From Marinobacter adhaerens HP15 (lineage in GTDB: Bacteria > Pseudomonadota > Gammaproteobacteria > Pseudomonadales > Oleiphilaceae), in NCBI RefSeq assembly GCF_000166295.1, contig NC_017506.1:496001-560000 (forward strand): a stretch of 64,000 nucleotides of DNA. The letters run 5' to 3'. Shown here piece after piece: positions 1 through 11,102 of this stretch. Each line of letters starts with the position of its first letter. The stretch's first letter is position 1. The translations under genes and the position numbers were made by a program. The notes under the pieces were generated by a model. The model was not told the DNA's origin, searched no databases, and saw only the letters and a program-made list of their open reading frames with translations.

Positions 1-2
1 TG

Positions 3-2261
3 TTTGAGGCGGTCGGTCTGGCCGATGATGTCGTTGACCTGTGCTTCAAGGGTGTGCCCAGCCGAATTCAGGGTGCCGGGTTCTATGACTTCCAGCAGGA
101 CCAGGAGCAACTGGCGTCTGTGGCCTGGAAACCGCGCAAGCCCATCATTCAGGGTGGTCTTCTGAAGTATGTCCATGGCCAGGAGTACCATGCCTTCAAC
201 CCGGATGTGGTCGGCAAGCTCCAGGAGGCGGTCACCAGTGGCGACTATGGCCACTACAAGGAATACGCGGGTCTGGTTAACGAGCGTCCGGTTGCGACGC
301 TCCGTGACCTTCTTGTCTTCCGGAAAGACATCAAGCCGATTGATATTTCGGAAGTAGAGCCGGTTGAAAACATCTTCCCTCGCTTTGATTCGGCCGGGAT
401 GTCACTTGGTGCCCTGTCACCCGAGGCCCACGAAGCCTTGGCGGTGGCCATGAATACCCTGGGCAGCCGGTCCAATTCGGGCGAGGGCGGTGAAGATCCC
501 GCTCGCTATGGCACTGAAAAACGCTCGAAAATCAAACAGATCGCGTCCGGACGTTTTGGCGTTACAGCCGAATATCTGCGTAGTGCGGATGTCATGCAGA
601 TCAAGGTGGCCCAAGGTGCCAAGCCGGGCGAAGGCGGCCAGTTGCCCGGTGGCAAGGTCAATGAACTGATCGCCCGCCTGCGTTATTCGGTCCCGGGCGT
701 AACGCTGATTTCACCGCCGCCGCATCACGATATCTATTCCATCGAGGATCTGGCCCAGCTGATTTTCGACCTCAAACAGGTCAATCCGCAGGCTCTGGTG
801 TCTGTGAAGCTGGTCTCTGAGCCCGGCGTCGGTACGATTGCCGCAGGTGTGGCCAAGGCGTACGCCGACCTGATCACGGTGTCCGGGTACGATGGCGGTA
901 CAGCGGCGAGCCCGCTGACGTCGATCCGCTACGCCGGTTCTCCCTGGGAGCTGGGGCTTACCGAAACCCAGCAGGCGCTGCGAGCCAATGACCTGCGTGG
1001 CAAGATTCGCCTGCAGACTGATGGCGGCCTGAAAACAGGTCTGGACGTGGTAAAAGGGGCGATCCTTGGTGCCGAGAGCTTCGGTTTCGGTACCACCCCG
1101 ATGGTGGCGCTGGGCTGCAAATACCTGCGTATTTGTCACCTGAACAACTGCGCGACCGGTGTGGCTACCCAGAACGACCACCTCCGTGAAGAGCACTTCA
1201 AGGGCACGGTGGAAATGGCGATGAATTTCTTCCGCTTCGTGGCCGAAGAGACCCGGGAGTGGATGGCCAAACTGGGCGTGCGTACCCTGGAAGAGCTTGT
1301 GGGTCGCGTTGACCTGCTGGAGCGCCTGCCCGGTGATACCGAACGTCAGAAGAAACTGGATCTGAGTCGCCTGCTGTCTAACGACCATATTCCTGCAGAC
1401 AAGCCGCAGACCTGTCAGGTCGAACGGAATCACCCGTTTGATGAGGGCAGGCTCGCGGAACAGATGGTTCAGGATACCGCTGCGGCGATCAAAGAGAAGA
1501 GTGGAGGCGCGTGGTCCTATCGAGTCACCAACTGTGATCGCTCTATTGGCGCCCGCCTCTCTGGCGAAATCGCCCAGATCCATGGTAACCAGGGTATGGT
1601 GGATGCACCGATCACCCTGGACCTGACCGGTACCGCTGGCCAGAGTTTTGGTGTCTGGAACGTGGGTGGTCTCAACCTGATCCTTGAAGGGGATGCCAAC
1701 GACTACGTCGGTAAGGGCATGACCGGTGGCAAGCTGGTTGTGAAGCCGCCCCGCGGCAGCGCGTTCAAGACTCAGGAAACCTCTATCGTCGGCAATACCT
1801 GTCTCTACGGCGCAACCGGCGGCAAACTCTTTGCTGCCGGAACCGCGGGTGAGCGATTTGCAGTTCGTAATTCCGGTGCCCATGCCGTTGTGGAAGGCGC
1901 CGGAGACCATTGCTGTGAATACATGACCGGTGGTCTGGTGACGGTGCTGGGCTCTACTGGCCACAACTTCGGTGCTGGTATGACTGGTGGCTTTGCTTAC
2001 GTCATGGATATCAACAACACGTTCGTGGACAAATACAACCACGAGCTGGTGGAAATTCAGCGGATTTCCAGCGAGGACATGGAGTCCTACCGCAATCACC
2101 TGCGTGGTGTTATCCGGGAGCACATCTCGGAAACCGGCAGTGAGTGGGCAGAGCACATTCTTGAGAATTTCGACGACTACATTGGCCGCTTCTGGCTGGT
2201 GAAACCCAAGGCTGCGAATCTGCGCAGTCTGTTGGCCAGCACCCGGGCGCGTCCGGAATAA
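3..2261 (+). CDS. gltB: Glutamate synthase (NADPH) large subunit, C-terminal half (cut by window edge)
   Basis: Cytoplasmic large subunit of glutamate synthase, which makes glutamate from glutamine and 2-oxoglutarate. The frame is already open at base 3 and reads in family sequence before the GTG at 54, so the 5' end is outside the window; 752 codons are visible, about half of the usual ~1,480. Seen are the FMN/synthase domain ([15 protein letters not shown] early in the visible part; [11 protein letters not shown]), the 3Fe-4S cluster cysteines in [12 protein letters not shown] with the family spacing C-x5-C-x4-C (bases ~1116-1151), and the C-terminal glycine-rich GXGXG repeat domain. The missing N-terminal part would hold the Cys1 glutaminase domain. 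gltD follows 72 bases downstream, the usual operon arrangement. Confidence 0.97.
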   Translation, partial: FEAVGLADDVVDLCFKGVPSRIQGAGFYDFQQDQEQLASVAWKPRKPIIQGGLLKYVHGQEYHAFNPDVVGKLQEAVTSGDYGHYKEYAGLVNERPVATLRDLLVFRKDIKPIDISEVEPVENIFPRFDSAGMSLGALSPEAHEALAVAMNTLGSRSNSGEGGEDPARYGTEKRSKIKQIASGRFGVTAEYLRSADVMQIKVAQGAKPGEGGQLPGGKVNELIARLRYSVPGVTLISPPPHHDIYSIEDLAQLIFDLKQVNPQALVSVKLVSEPGVGTIAAGVAKAYADLITVSGYDGGTAASPLTSIRYAGSPWELGLTETQQALRANDLRGKIRLQTDGGLKTGLDVVKGAILGAESFGFGTTPMVALGCKYLRICHLNNCATGVATQNDHLREEHFKGTVEMAMNFFRFVAEETREWMAKLGVRTLEELVGRVDLLERLPGDTERQKKLDLSRLLSNDHIPADKPQTCQVERNHPFDEGRLAEQMVQDTAAAIKEKSGGAWSYRVTNCDRSIGARLSGEIAQIHGNQGMVDAPITLDLTGTAGQSFGVWNVGGLNLILEGDANDYVGKGMTGGKLVVKPPRGSAFKTQETSIVGNTCLYGATGGKLFAAGTAGERFAVRNSGAHAVVEGAGDHCCEYMTGGLVTVLGSTGHNFGAGMTGGFAYVMDINNTFVDKYNHELVEIQRISSEDMESYRNHLRGVIREHISETGSEWAEHILENFDDYIGRFWLVKPKAANLRSLLASTRARPE

Positions 2262-3752
<1,491 letters not shown>

Positions 3753-3774
3753 TTGCACGGTTGATCCTGATCAG

Positions 3775-3809
3775 AAGGGCGGTTTCCTAAGGGAAAGCCG
3801 CCCTTTTTT
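3775..3809 (+). terminator. Rho-independent terminator after gltD
   Basis: GC-rich stem with left arm from AAGGGCGG and right arm GCCGCCCTT, one bulged base, short loop around CCTAAGGG, followed by six T. It lies 22 bases after the gltD stop and before hemE. Confidence 0.85.
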
Positions 3810-3878
3810 ATTCCCGCAAACCGGGTATTATGGCCTCCATCCAATTTTCCCCTTTGTACAGAACACGCTGGATTTCCT

Positions 3879-4943
3879 ATGACCGAGCTGAAGAATGATC
3901 GTTTCCTGCGCGCCCTGATGCGCCAGCCCGTGGACCGCACACCGGTTTGGATGATGCGACAGGCAGGGCGATACCTGCCGGAGTACCGTGCGACCAGGGC
4001 AAAAGCCGGCGACTTTCTCAGCTTGTGCAAGAACACGCCGTTGGCCTGCGAGGTAACTCTGCAGCCTCTGGAACGTTTCCCACTGGACGCGGCGATCCTG
4101 TTTTCAGACATCCTGACGATTCCGGACGCTCTGGGTCTTGGCCTGTACTTCGAAACCGGCGAAGGCCCGAAATTCCGGAACACGATCCGCTCCGAAGCCG
4201 ATGTTGCGGCTCTACCGAAGATCAACGCCGAGGTGGATCTGGACTACGTTATGAACGCGGTTTCCACCATCCGCGGAGCCCTGAACGGCAGCGTTCCCCT
4301 GATCGGTTTCTCCGGCAGCCCCTGGACCCTGGCGACTTACATGATTGAAGGTGGCTCGTCCAAGGATTTCCGGGAGGCCAAGAAACTCATGTACGGTCAG
4401 CCGGAGGTTATGCGCCGCTTGCTGGACCATTTGGCGGGTGCGGTCATTGATTACCTCAACGGCCAGATCAAGGCCGGTGCCCAGGCTGTACAGATTTTCG
4501 ATACCTGGGGCGGGGTGTTGAGCAGCTGGGCTTACGAAGAGTTCTCGCTGCGCTACATGAAGAAGATCGTTGACGGCCTGATTCGCGAGAACGATGGTCG
4601 TCGGGTGCCGGTAATCCTGTTTACCAAGAATGGCGGTCAGTGGCTGGAATCCATTGCCGATTCCGGTGCCGATGCCGTCGGCCTCGATTGGACCACCGAT
4701 ATTGGCAATGCCCGCGCCAGAATTGGTGACCGTGTGGCACTCCAGGGCAACATGGACCCAGCCATGCTGTATGCGCCGCCAGAGCGGATTCGCCAGGAAG
4801 TGGCCGATATCCTGCGTCGCTTTGGCTCTGGCAACGGGCATATCTTTAACCTTGGTCACGGCATTACGCCGGATGTCGATCCGGAGCATGCCAAGGCGTT
4901 CATTGAGGCTGTGGTCGAGCTGAGCCCGGAGTATCACCGCTAA
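3879..4943 (+). CDS. hemE: Uroporphyrinogen decarboxylase
   Basis: Decarboxylates the four acetate side chains of uroporphyrinogen III to give coproporphyrinogen III in haem synthesis; cytosolic. The 354-residue product has the expected length. The family signature [11 protein letters not shown] is at residues 27-37, SDIL near 78 carries the substrate-binding aspartate, and [17 protein letters not shown] is the second signature. The C-terminus [15 protein letters not shown] is also typical. Start ATG at 3879; only a poor Shine-Dalgarno match is visible in front of it. It is separated from gltD by a terminator and so probably has its own promoter in 3810-3878, which I could not pin down. Confidence 0.97.
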   Translation: MTELKNDRFLRALMRQPVDRTPVWMMRQAGRYLPEYRATRAKAGDFLSLCKNTPLACEVTLQPLERFPLDAAILFSDILTIPDALGLGLYFETGEGPKFRNTIRSEADVAALPKINAEVDLDYVMNAVSTIRGALNGSVPLIGFSGSPWTLATYMIEGGSSKDFREAKKLMYGQPEVMRRLLDHLAGAVIDYLNGQIKAGAQAVQIFDTWGGVLSSWAYEEFSLRYMKKIVDGLIRENDGRRVPVILFTKNGGQWLESIADSGADAVGLDWTTDIGNARARIGDRVALQGNMDPAMLYAPPERIRQEVADILRRFGSGNGHIFNLGHGITPDVDPEHAKAFIEAVVELSPEYHR

Positions 4944-4988
4944 GACTTGGATTTTTGCGTCTCCTAGCCTGTGAATATGCGGGCTAGC

Positions 4989-5089
4989 CTGCTGTAGGGC
5001 CCTTTCCAAAAACCGCTACGAGCACGTCCATGTGGCTTGTCTCCGGCCGTCCATGGCCTCCGACATTTTTGGAAAGGGCCCTACAGCAG
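4989..5089 (-). repeat. Long-hairpin intergenic repeat, copy A1
   Basis: A perfect 24-bp inverted repeat (4989-5012 with 5066-5089) encloses a 53-base core. Read on the minus strand, the core carries an inner GGCC/GGCC hairpin around CATGGACGG with one A-C mismatch near the loop (plus-strand 5045-5058) and then ACATGGACGTGC...AGCGG (plus-strand 5013-5033). The core plus the inner TTCCAAAAA/TTTTTGGAA part of the arms is close to identical to copy A2 at 5664-5775, in opposite orientation. The outer parts of the arms differ between the copies yet remain fully complementary in each. The gap 4944-5195 between hemE and the PilZ gene holds nothing else I can support. Confidence 0.85.
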
Positions 5090-5195
5090 CCTTGTTGGTT
5101 CTGCAGAGATATATCTGCTCAAAAACTCCTCTGGAAGCGATCTTCTGTCCGGTCTATAGTCAGGTAAAACAAGACCGGTAAACAGGAGTAACCAC

Positions 5196-5564
5196 TTGCC
5201 CACCAAGACCCCAGAAAAGCGCCGGTTCCACCGGATCGAGTTTGATGCGCCGTGCGAGCTCCACTGCCAGGAATCCGTCTGGACGACAGAGGTGCTGGAT
5301 ATTTCGCTGAAAGGCGTTCTGGTGAAGCGGCCGGAGGGTTGGCAGGTCCCCTTAAAGCAGCCCTGCGAAGTGATTATTCATCTGAATGATCATGAGGCAG
5401 GTATTGTTATGGCGGTAGAGCTTAGGCACGTGGAGCCGCACCGGCTGGGTTTCAAATGTCAGTACATTGACCTTGATAGCGCCACGCATCTTAAACGCCT
5501 AGTGGAACTGAACCTGGGCGACCAGGCGCTGTTGGAAAGAGAGTTTGCACATCTGATTGATTGA
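5196..5564 (+). CDS. Single-domain PilZ protein (probable c-di-GMP receptor)
   Basis: A 122-residue soluble protein that is essentially one PilZ domain. Both parts of the c-di-GMP binding signature are present: RRFHR (R9-x3-R13) at the start and D35-I-S37-L-K-G40 (DxSxxG). It should therefore bind c-di-GMP and act as an adaptor. Its partner cannot be told from the sequence; flagellar, pilus or polysaccharide targets are known for such proteins. The start is TTG at 5196, preceded by CAGGAG at 5183-5188 with a 7-base spacer; no ATG gives the full N-terminal arginine motif. The gene stands alone, with inverted copies of a large hairpin repeat on both sides. Confidence 0.88.
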   Translation: MPTKTPEKRRFHRIEFDAPCELHCQESVWTTEVLDISLKGVLVKRPEGWQVPLKQPCEVIIHLNDHEAGIVMAVELRHVEPHRLGFKCQYIDLDSATHLKRLVELNLGDQALLEREFAHLID

Positions 5565-5663
5565 CCTTAAAGGGACAGCGAATCACTGACTGTTACCAGT
5601 TTTCGACTTTTGGGATCCGTCTTCTAGAGTTTTAAAAGTCAGAGTTCTCCACTGCAGTGAGCA

Positions 5664-5775
5664 GGCTAGACTGGCATAGGTGCTTCCAAAAATGTCGGAG
5701 GCCAGGGATGGCCGAGGACAAGCGCACATGGACGTGCTTGTAGCGGTTTTTGGAAGCACCTATGCCAGTCTAGCC
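5664..5775 (+). repeat. Long-hairpin intergenic repeat, copy A2
   Basis: A perfect 29-bp inverted repeat (5664-5692 with 5747-5775) encloses a 54-base core. The core has an inner hairpin GGCCA-GGGA-TGGCC and the conserved stretch ACATGGACGTGC...AGCGG at 5726-5746. It is the inverted counterpart of copy A1, with the PilZ gene between them. It occupies the convergent gap between the PilZ gene and radA, so it could end transcription from both sides, but no U-tract follows either arm at its outer end. The 90 bases before it hold only a weak GACTTTT/AAAAGTC pair. Confidence 0.87.
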
Positions 5776-5816
5776 GTTAACTCCCAAACTGGCCGATAAC
5801 TTAAGAAAGTGCAGGT

Positions 5817-7193
5817 CTAGAGTTCCTCGAGGGCCGTCAGCGCATCACTGAGCTTGATCACCGGAATCACCTTCATGCCAACGATGGTCTTCCTTGGGGC
5901 ATTGGATTTTGGCACCAGGGCCCGGGTGAAGCCGTGTTTGGCGGCTTCGTAGATGCGTTCCTGGCCGCTGGGCACCGGGCGGATTTCACCAGAGAGGCCG
6001 ACTTCGCCGAAGATCACCAGGTCCTGGGGTAGGGCGCGGTCTCGGAAGGAAGAGACGATGGCGGCCAGCAGGGCCAGGTCGGCGCTGGTTTCGTTTACTT
6101 TTACGCCACCAACCACGTTTACGAACACGTCCTGGTCGGAAACGTGCATGCCACCATGGCGGTGAAGAACGGCGAGGAGCATGGCCAACCGGTTCTGGTC
6201 CAGGCCAACGGCAACTCGTCGCGGGTAGCCGCCCTGGGCCATATCGACCAGTGCCTGGATTTCCACCAGCATGGGGCGGGTGCCTTCCCAGACGACCATC
6301 ACCACGCTTCCCGGGGCCGCGTCTTCGCCGCGGTTCAGGAAGATCGCGCTGGGGTTCTTCACTTCCTTCAGGCCCTGTTCCAGCATGGCGAACACGCCCA
6401 ACTCGTTCACCGCACCAAACCGGTTCTTGATCCCCCGAAGGGTTCGATAACGGCTGTCGCTGGAGCCTTCCAGCAGGATTGAGCAGTCAATCATGTGTTC
6501 CAGAACCTTCGGGCCGGCCAAGCTGCCGTCTTTGGTGACATGGCCGACCAGGAACAGGATGGTGCCGGTCTGCTTGGCGAAACGGGTCAGGTAAGCGGCG
6601 CTTTCGCGTACCTGGGAGACACTGCCAGGGGCGGACTCGATATCCGCCATGTGCATCACCTGAATACTGTCCACTACCAGAATCCGGGGTTTTTCGGCCT
6701 CGGCTACCTGCATGACTCGTTCGACACTGGTTTCAGACAGCATCTTCAGGTCTTTGGTTGGAAGGCCCAGCCGTTTGGCGCGCATGGCCACCTGCTGCAG
6801 GGATTCCTCACCGGTGACGTACAAAGCGGGGACGCTGGCAGCCAGATGGCAGATGGCCTGGAGTAGAAGGGTACTCTTGCCCGCGCCCGGGTGGCCGCCC
6901 ATCAGAACAGCCGAGCCCTCGACGAGACCTCCGCCCAGAACCCGATCAAACTCCTGCATGCCGGAGCTGATACGAGGCTGCTCTGCCAGGCTGACATCAT
7001 CCAGGCTCTGGACCTCGGACAGGCTGCCGGCAAAGCCCTCAAAGCGGCCACCGCGGGCGCCTTTGCTGTTGCTGCTGACGCCGCGGACTTCGCTGATGGT
7101 GTTCCAGGCCTGGCAGGCCGTGCACTGGCCCTGCCATTTGGAATAGTCTGCACCGCATTCGGTGCAGACGTAGGCGGTTCTCGTTTTCGCCAT
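5817..7193 (-). CDS. radA: DNA repair protein RadA (Sms), RecA-like branch-migration ATPase
   Basis: Helps process recombination intermediates by driving branch migration at RecA-made D-loops. The 458-residue product has the usual order: an N-terminal C4 zinc finger (C10, C13, C24, C27), a RecA-type ATPase core with Walker A GGHPGAGKST near 95, the RadA-specific KNRFG motif near 255, and a C-terminal Lon-protease-like domain (GEVGLSGEIRPV). The ATG at 7193 overlaps the ettA stop by one base (TGATG), so translation is probably coupled to ettA. The stop faces the A2 repeat in the convergent gap with the PilZ gene. Confidence 0.97.
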   Translation of the reverse strand: MAKTRTAYVCTECGADYSKWQGQCTACQAWNTISEVRGVSSNSKGARGGRFEGFAGSLSEVQSLDDVSLAEQPRISSGMQEFDRVLGGGLVEGSAVLMGGHPGAGKSTLLLQAICHLAASVPALYVTGEESLQQVAMRAKRLGLPTKDLKMLSETSVERVMQVAEAEKPRILVVDSIQVMHMADIESAPGSVSQVRESAAYLTRFAKQTGTILFLVGHVTKDGSLAGPKVLEHMIDCSILLEGSSDSRYRTLRGIKNRFGAVNELGVFAMLEQGLKEVKNPSAIFLNRGEDAAPGSVVMVVWEGTRPMLVEIQALVDMAQGGYPRRVAVGLDQNRLAMLLAVLHRHGGMHVSDQDVFVNVVGGVKVNETSADLALLAAIVSSFRDRALPQDLVIFGEVGLSGEIRPVPSGQERIYEAAKHGFTRALVPKSNAPRKTIVGMKVIPVIKLSDALTALEEL

Positions 7194-8854
7194 CAGGCCA
7201 GCTTCTTGTACTTCATGCGCTGCGGCTGCATCGCCGAATCACCCTTGCGCTTCTTGAAGTCCTCGTCGTACTCGGTGAAGTTGCCTTCGAAGTACACCAC
7301 CTCGCCATCATCCTCGAATGCCAGGATGTGGCTGGCCACACGGTCGAGGAACCAACGGTCGTGCGAGATAACCAAGGCAGAGCCCGGGAAATTCAGCAGG
7401 GCTTCTTCCAGGGCGCGAAGGGTTTCCACGTCGAGATCGTTGGTCGGCTCATCCAGCAGCAGCACGTTGCCGCCCTGTTTCAGCAGCTTGGCGAGGTGCA
7501 AACGGTTGCGCTCACCGCCGGACAGGTCGCCAACCCGCTTCTGCTGGTCGCTGCCCTTGAAATTGAAGCGGCCAACGTAGGCCCGAGAAGGGGTTTCGTA
7601 GTTGCCGACCTTGATGATGTCGTTGCCGTCGGATAGTTCCTCCCAGACGGTTTTGCTGCCGTCCAGATCGCGCATCTGGTCTACATAGGCCAGTTCCACG
7701 GTTTCCCCGACGGTGATGTCGCCAGAATCCGGCTTGTCGAAACCGGCAATCATCTTGAACAGAGTGGATTTACCGGCACCGTTTCCACCGATAATGCCCA
7801 CGATGGCGCCGGGCGGCACGCTGAAGGACACGTCTTCATATAGCATGCGGTCACCGAAGGACTTGCTGATACCGTCGACCTCGATCACCTTGTTGCCCAG
7901 ACGGGGTCCGGGTGGAATGTAAAGCTCGTTGGTTTCGTTTCGTTTCTGGAACTCCTGGGAACTCATCTCCTCGAAACGGGCCAGACGGGCCTTGCTCTTG
8001 GACTGACGGCCCTTGGCATTACTGCGCACCCATTCCAGTTCCTGCTTGATGGCTTTCTGGTGAGAGGCTTCCTGCTTGGATTCCATTTCCAGACGCTTTT
8101 CCTTGTTCTCCAGCCACTGGCTGTAGTTACCTTCGAATGGAATGCCATGGCCACGGTCCAGTTCCAGGATCCAGCCGGCGACGTTGTCGAGGAAGTAGCG
8201 GTCGTGGGTGATGGCCACCACGGTACCTTCGTAATCGTGCAGGAAGCGCTCGAGCCAGGCCACGGATTCGGCATCTAGGTGGTTGGTGGGCTCATCGAGC
8301 AGAAGCATGTCAGGGCCGGACAGCAGCAGACGGCACAGGGCTACCCGGCGACGTTCACCACCGGAAAGTACGTTCACTTTCTGATCCCAGGGTGGAAGAC
8401 GCAGTGCGTCCGCGGCAACTTCCATCTTGCGCTCGATATCGTGGCCGTCAGTGGCCTGGATGTAGGCTTCCAGCTCGCCCTGCTTCTTGGCCAGGGCATC
8501 AAAATCCGCATCCGGTTCGGCGTAGGCGGCGTACACCTGGTCCAGTTCGGCCAGGGCGTCATGGACACCGGAAACCGCTTCATCGACGATTTCCTTGACG
8601 GTTTTCTCTTCGTCCAGCTCGGGCTCCTGGGGCAGATAGCCCACGTTGATGCCGGGCTGCGGGCGGGCTTCACCGATGTAATCCTGATCCACGCCCGCCA
8701 TAATGCGGAGCAGGGTGGATTTACCGGCACCGTTGAGGCCCAGAACGCCGATTTTGGCGCCAGGGAAGAAGCTCAGTGAAATGTCCTTCAGAATCTCGCG
8801 CTTGGGCGGGACCACCTTGCCCACGCGGTTCATGGTGTAAACGTATTGGGCCAT
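7193..8854 (-). CDS. ettA: Energy-dependent translational throttle protein EttA (ABC-F)
   Basis: Soluble ABC-F ATPase that binds the ribosomal E site and gates the move into elongation according to ATP/ADP state. The 553 residues hold two ABC domains and no membrane segment: Walker A GLNGAGKST near 40 and GGNGAGKST near 350, signature motifs LSGGERRR and LSGGERNR, and Walker B LLLDEPTNHLD and LLLDEPTNDLD. The charged linker between the domains and the N-terminus MAQYVYTMNRVGK are typical of EttA rather than Uup or YheS. It is the first gene of an ettA-radA pair. Confidence 0.96.
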   Translation of the reverse strand: MAQYVYTMNRVGKVVPPKREILKDISLSFFPGAKIGVLGLNGAGKSTLLRIMAGVDQDYIGEARPQPGINVGYLPQEPELDEEKTVKEIVDEAVSGVHDALAELDQVYAAYAEPDADFDALAKKQGELEAYIQATDGHDIERKMEVAADALRLPPWDQKVNVLSGGERRRVALCRLLLSGPDMLLLDEPTNHLDAESVAWLERFLHDYEGTVVAITHDRYFLDNVAGWILELDRGHGIPFEGNYSQWLENKEKRLEMESKQEASHQKAIKQELEWVRSNAKGRQSKSKARLARFEEMSSQEFQKRNETNELYIPPGPRLGNKVIEVDGISKSFGDRMLYEDVSFSVPPGAIVGIIGGNGAGKSTLFKMIAGFDKPDSGDITVGETVELAYVDQMRDLDGSKTVWEELSDGNDIIKVGNYETPSRAYVGRFNFKGSDQQKRVGDLSGGERNRLHLAKLLKQGGNVLLLDEPTNDLDVETLRALEEALLNFPGSALVISHDRWFLDRVASHILAFEDDGEVVYFEGNFTEYDEDFKKRKGDSAMQPQRMKYKKLA

Positions 8855-8918
8855 ATTGGCAGAATCCTTTTATCAAACAGTCGCTTGAGAAATGAATACA
8901 CGTCAGGTGCCTGATCAA

Positions 8919-9022
8919 GGCCTTCGGGGTGGGCGGTCCGGGATCGTCAAAATCAGGGATGATTTTGTCGAGCGTACAGGGATGTATTCACAGCGTATCC
9001 TGGACCGCCCATCCCGAAGGCC
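8919..9022 (+). repeat. Long-hairpin intergenic repeat, copy B1
   Basis: A 25-bp stem (8919-8943 with 8998-9022) in which the only two irregular pairs would be G-U in an RNA read from the plus strand. Directly inside is a second hairpin (8944-8955 with 8960-8971, one mismatch) with loop GGGA closed by CA/TG, then ACAGGGATGTATTCACAGCGT at 8976-8996 (21 bases, key parts ACAGGGATGT and CACAGCGT). This order matches copies A1 and A2, although the arms are unrelated in sequence. It lies in the divergent gap between ettA and glyA. Confidence 0.8.
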
Positions 9023-9144
9023 GACACCACGGGTGCCAGTACCTGAGAACAGTAATCGAGTAAGGTAACGAAACGTACCTTTGATAGCAATTGAGCAGAA
9101 ACCGGAGTTGGCCGCATGCCGGTATCTGCGGACGGTATAAAGGA

Positions 9145-9173
9145 TGATTTTTCACCCGTTTGTAAGATAGAAT
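9145..9173 (+). promoter_or_regulatory. Possible sigma-70 promoter of glyA
   Basis: TGATTT (9145-9150), a 17-base spacer and TAGAAT (9168-9173), 80 bases before the glyA ATG. The -35 match is poor. The rest of the 398-base divergent gap 8855-9252 holds repeat B1 (8919-9022) and no open frame that looks real. No glycine riboswitch pattern was recognised. Confidence 0.35.
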
Positions 9174-9252
9174 AGCGGCCCAATTTTTCAGGGAGCCTGC
9201 GGAGATCGCCAAAGCTCTCCGGGCCAGCCAAGCACACAGGGGCAGCGCATCC

Positions 9253-10506
9253 ATGTTTAATCGTGAAATGAAAATCGCCGGCTTTGACGACGAACTCTGG
9301 AACGCCATGCAGGCGGAAGAGAAGCGCCAGGAAGCTCACATCGAGCTGATCGCGTCCGAGAACTACACCAGCCCCCGGGTGATGGAAGCCCAGGGCAGCG
9401 TGCTGACCAACAAGTACGCGGAAGGCTATCCTGGCAAGCGCTACTATGGCGGCTGCGAGTTCGTGGATATTGCTGAAGAGCTGGCGATTGAGCGTGCCAA
9501 GGAGCTGTTTGGTGCTGCCTATGCCAACGTCCAGCCGCATTCCGGCTCCCAGGCCAACTCGGCTGTCTTCATGGCCCTGCTCAAGCCAGGTGACACCGTT
9601 CTGGGCATGAGTCTCGCCCATGGTGGACACCTCACGCACGGCGCCAGTGTCAACTTCTCTGGCAAGATCTACAATGCCGTGCAGTACGGTATTAACACCG
9701 ACACCGGCCTTCTCGACTACGATGAGATAGAATCGCTGGCTCTCGAGCATAAGCCAAAAATGATCATCGCCGGCTTCTCCGCTTACTCCCAGGAGCTGGA
9801 TTTTGCCCGCTTCCGCGAGATTGCCGACAAGGTGGGTGCCTATTTGTTCGTTGATATGGCCCACGTAGCGGGTCTCGTAGCCGCCGGCGTCTACCCGGAT
9901 CCGGTTCCCCACGCCCACGTTGTTGCAACCACGACTCACAAGACCCTTCGCGGTCCCCGTGGTGGGCTTATCCTGGCCTGCGATGACGCTGATCTGCAGA
10001 AGAAGCTGAACTCTGCGGTATTCCCGGGCGGCCAGGGTGGCCCGCTGATGCACGTGATTGCCGCCAAGGCCGTGTGCTTCAAGGAAGCCATGAGCGACGA
10101 TTTCAAGACCTACCAGCAGCAGGTTGTGAAGAACGCCTCCGCCATGGCCCAGGTGTTTGTGGATCGTGGCTATGATGTGGTTTCCGGTGGCACCAAGAAC
10201 CATCTGTTCCTGGTCAGCCTCATCAAACAGGACATTACCGGAAAAGATGCGGATGCGGCGCTGGGTCGTGCCCACATCACCGTTAACAAGAACGCTGTTC
10301 CCAATGATCCGCGGTCTCCGTTTGTCACCTCCGGTCTTCGCATTGGCACCCCGGCGATCACCACCCGTGGTTTCGGCGAGTCCGAGTGTCGCGACCTCGC
10401 CGGCTGGATCTGCGACATCCTCGATAACCTGGACGACGAGGCGGTCAACAGCCGGGTTCGTGAGCAGGTAAGTGCACTCTGCGCCCGTTTCCCTGTCTAC
10501 GGCTAA
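9253..10506 (+). CDS. glyA: Serine hydroxymethyltransferase
   Basis: PLP enzyme that interconverts serine and glycine and supplies one-carbon units to tetrahydrofolate. The product is 417 residues, the same length as the E. coli enzyme. The N-terminus carries LIASENYTS and the conserved [14 protein letters not shown] segment. The PLP lysine lies in [13 protein letters not shown] near residue 230, preceded by the conserved [12 protein letters not shown]. Start ATG at 9253. It is followed at 78 bases by nrdR, the usual gammaproteobacterial neighbour of the riboflavin genes. Confidence 0.98.
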   Translation: MFNREMKIAGFDDELWNAMQAEEKRQEAHIELIASENYTSPRVMEAQGSVLTNKYAEGYPGKRYYGGCEFVDIAEELAIERAKELFGAAYANVQPHSGSQANSAVFMALLKPGDTVLGMSLAHGGHLTHGASVNFSGKIYNAVQYGINTDTGLLDYDEIESLALEHKPKMIIAGFSAYSQELDFARFREIADKVGAYLFVDMAHVAGLVAAGVYPDPVPHAHVVATTTHKTLRGPRGGLILACDDADLQKKLNSAVFPGGQGGPLMHVIAAKAVCFKEAMSDDFKTYQQQVVKNASAMAQVFVDRGYDVVSGGTKNHLFLVSLIKQDITGKDADAALGRAHITVNKNAVPNDPRSPFVTSGLRIGTPAITTRGFGESECRDLAGWICDILDNLDDEAVNSRVREQVSALCARFPVYG

Positions 10507-10539
10507 TCGTTTTATAGCTAGACTACAGGCATGACCTGT

Positions 10540-10559
10540 CGGGCCGACTTTTCGGCCCG
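10540..10559 (+). other. Short perfect hairpin between glyA and nrdR
   Basis: CGGGCCGA and TCGGCCCG separated by four bases. No T-run follows, so it is at best a weak terminator or an mRNA-stabilising structure at the glyA 3' end. Confidence 0.45.
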
Positions 10560-10583
10560 GCTTCCTCTTCGGAGCTCCTGACT

Positions 10584-11102
10584 ATGCATTGTCCCTTCTG
10601 TGGTGAAGCAGATACCAAGGTGATTGACTCCCGGCTGGTGGCCGAGGGTGATCAGGTGCGTCGCCGCAGGGAATGTCTCTCCTGTCGGGAGCGTTTTACT
10701 ACCTTCGAATCTGCCGAGTTGGTGATGCCAAGGGTGGTCAAACAGGATGGTACCCGACAACCGTTTGATGAGGAAAAGCTGCGCGCCGGGCTGATGAAAG
10801 CGCTGGAAAAGCGCCCCGTGAGCATTGAACAGATTGATGCGGCTCTCAATCGGATCAAATACCGGTTGCGGGCGACCGGAGAGCGGGAAGTGAAGTCCAT
10901 GCAGTTGGGTGAAGAGGTGATGACCGAATTGCGCCAGTTGGACAAGGTTGCCTATGTCCGCTTCGCCTCGGTATATCGCAGCTTTCAGGATATCAACGAA
11001 TTCAAGGAAGAGATCGAGAGGTTGTCGGCCGGCAACGGTGAGGCGGCCGTGGATGTTGCCAAAGCGCTGGCGGATAACCACGCCCCGAAAGGCAAGGCAT
11101 GA
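10584..11102 (+). CDS. nrdR: Transcriptional repressor NrdR
   Basis: Zinc-finger/ATP-cone repressor that senses dATP/ATP and represses ribonucleotide reductase operons. The 172-residue product starts with MHCPFCG and has the second zinc pair in [12 protein letters not shown], then an ATP-cone domain ([18 protein letters not shown] onward). It is about 20 residues longer than the E. coli protein because of a C-terminal tail ([19 protein letters not shown]), which looks unstructured and alanine-rich. Its stop overlaps the ribD start by four bases, placing it at the head of the riboflavin cluster. Confidence 0.96.
   Translation: MHCPFCGEADTKVIDSRLVAEGDQVRRRRECLSCRERFTTFESAELVMPRVVKQDGTRQPFDEEKLRAGLMKALEKRPVSIEQIDAALNRIKYRLRATGEREVKSMQLGEEVMTELRQLDKVAYVRFASVYRSFQDINEFKEEIERLSAGNGEAAVDVAKALADNHAPKGKA

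Noticed and set aside
4989-5775. A1/A2 as a MITE or insertion sequence remnant
   Set aside because: The terminal repeats differ between copies, no target duplication is visible at either element, and no transposase fragment is nearby.
5693-5800. Open frame starting M-S-E-A-R-D-G inside repeat A2 and running past the stem
   Set aside because: The equivalent frame in copy A1 is broken by a one-base difference and a stop, so the conservation is at the nucleotide or structure level, not coding.
8953-10275. A 440-codon minus-strand frame over glyA and repeat B1
   Set aside because: It lies opposite the highly conserved glyA and runs through the hairpin repeat; no family features.
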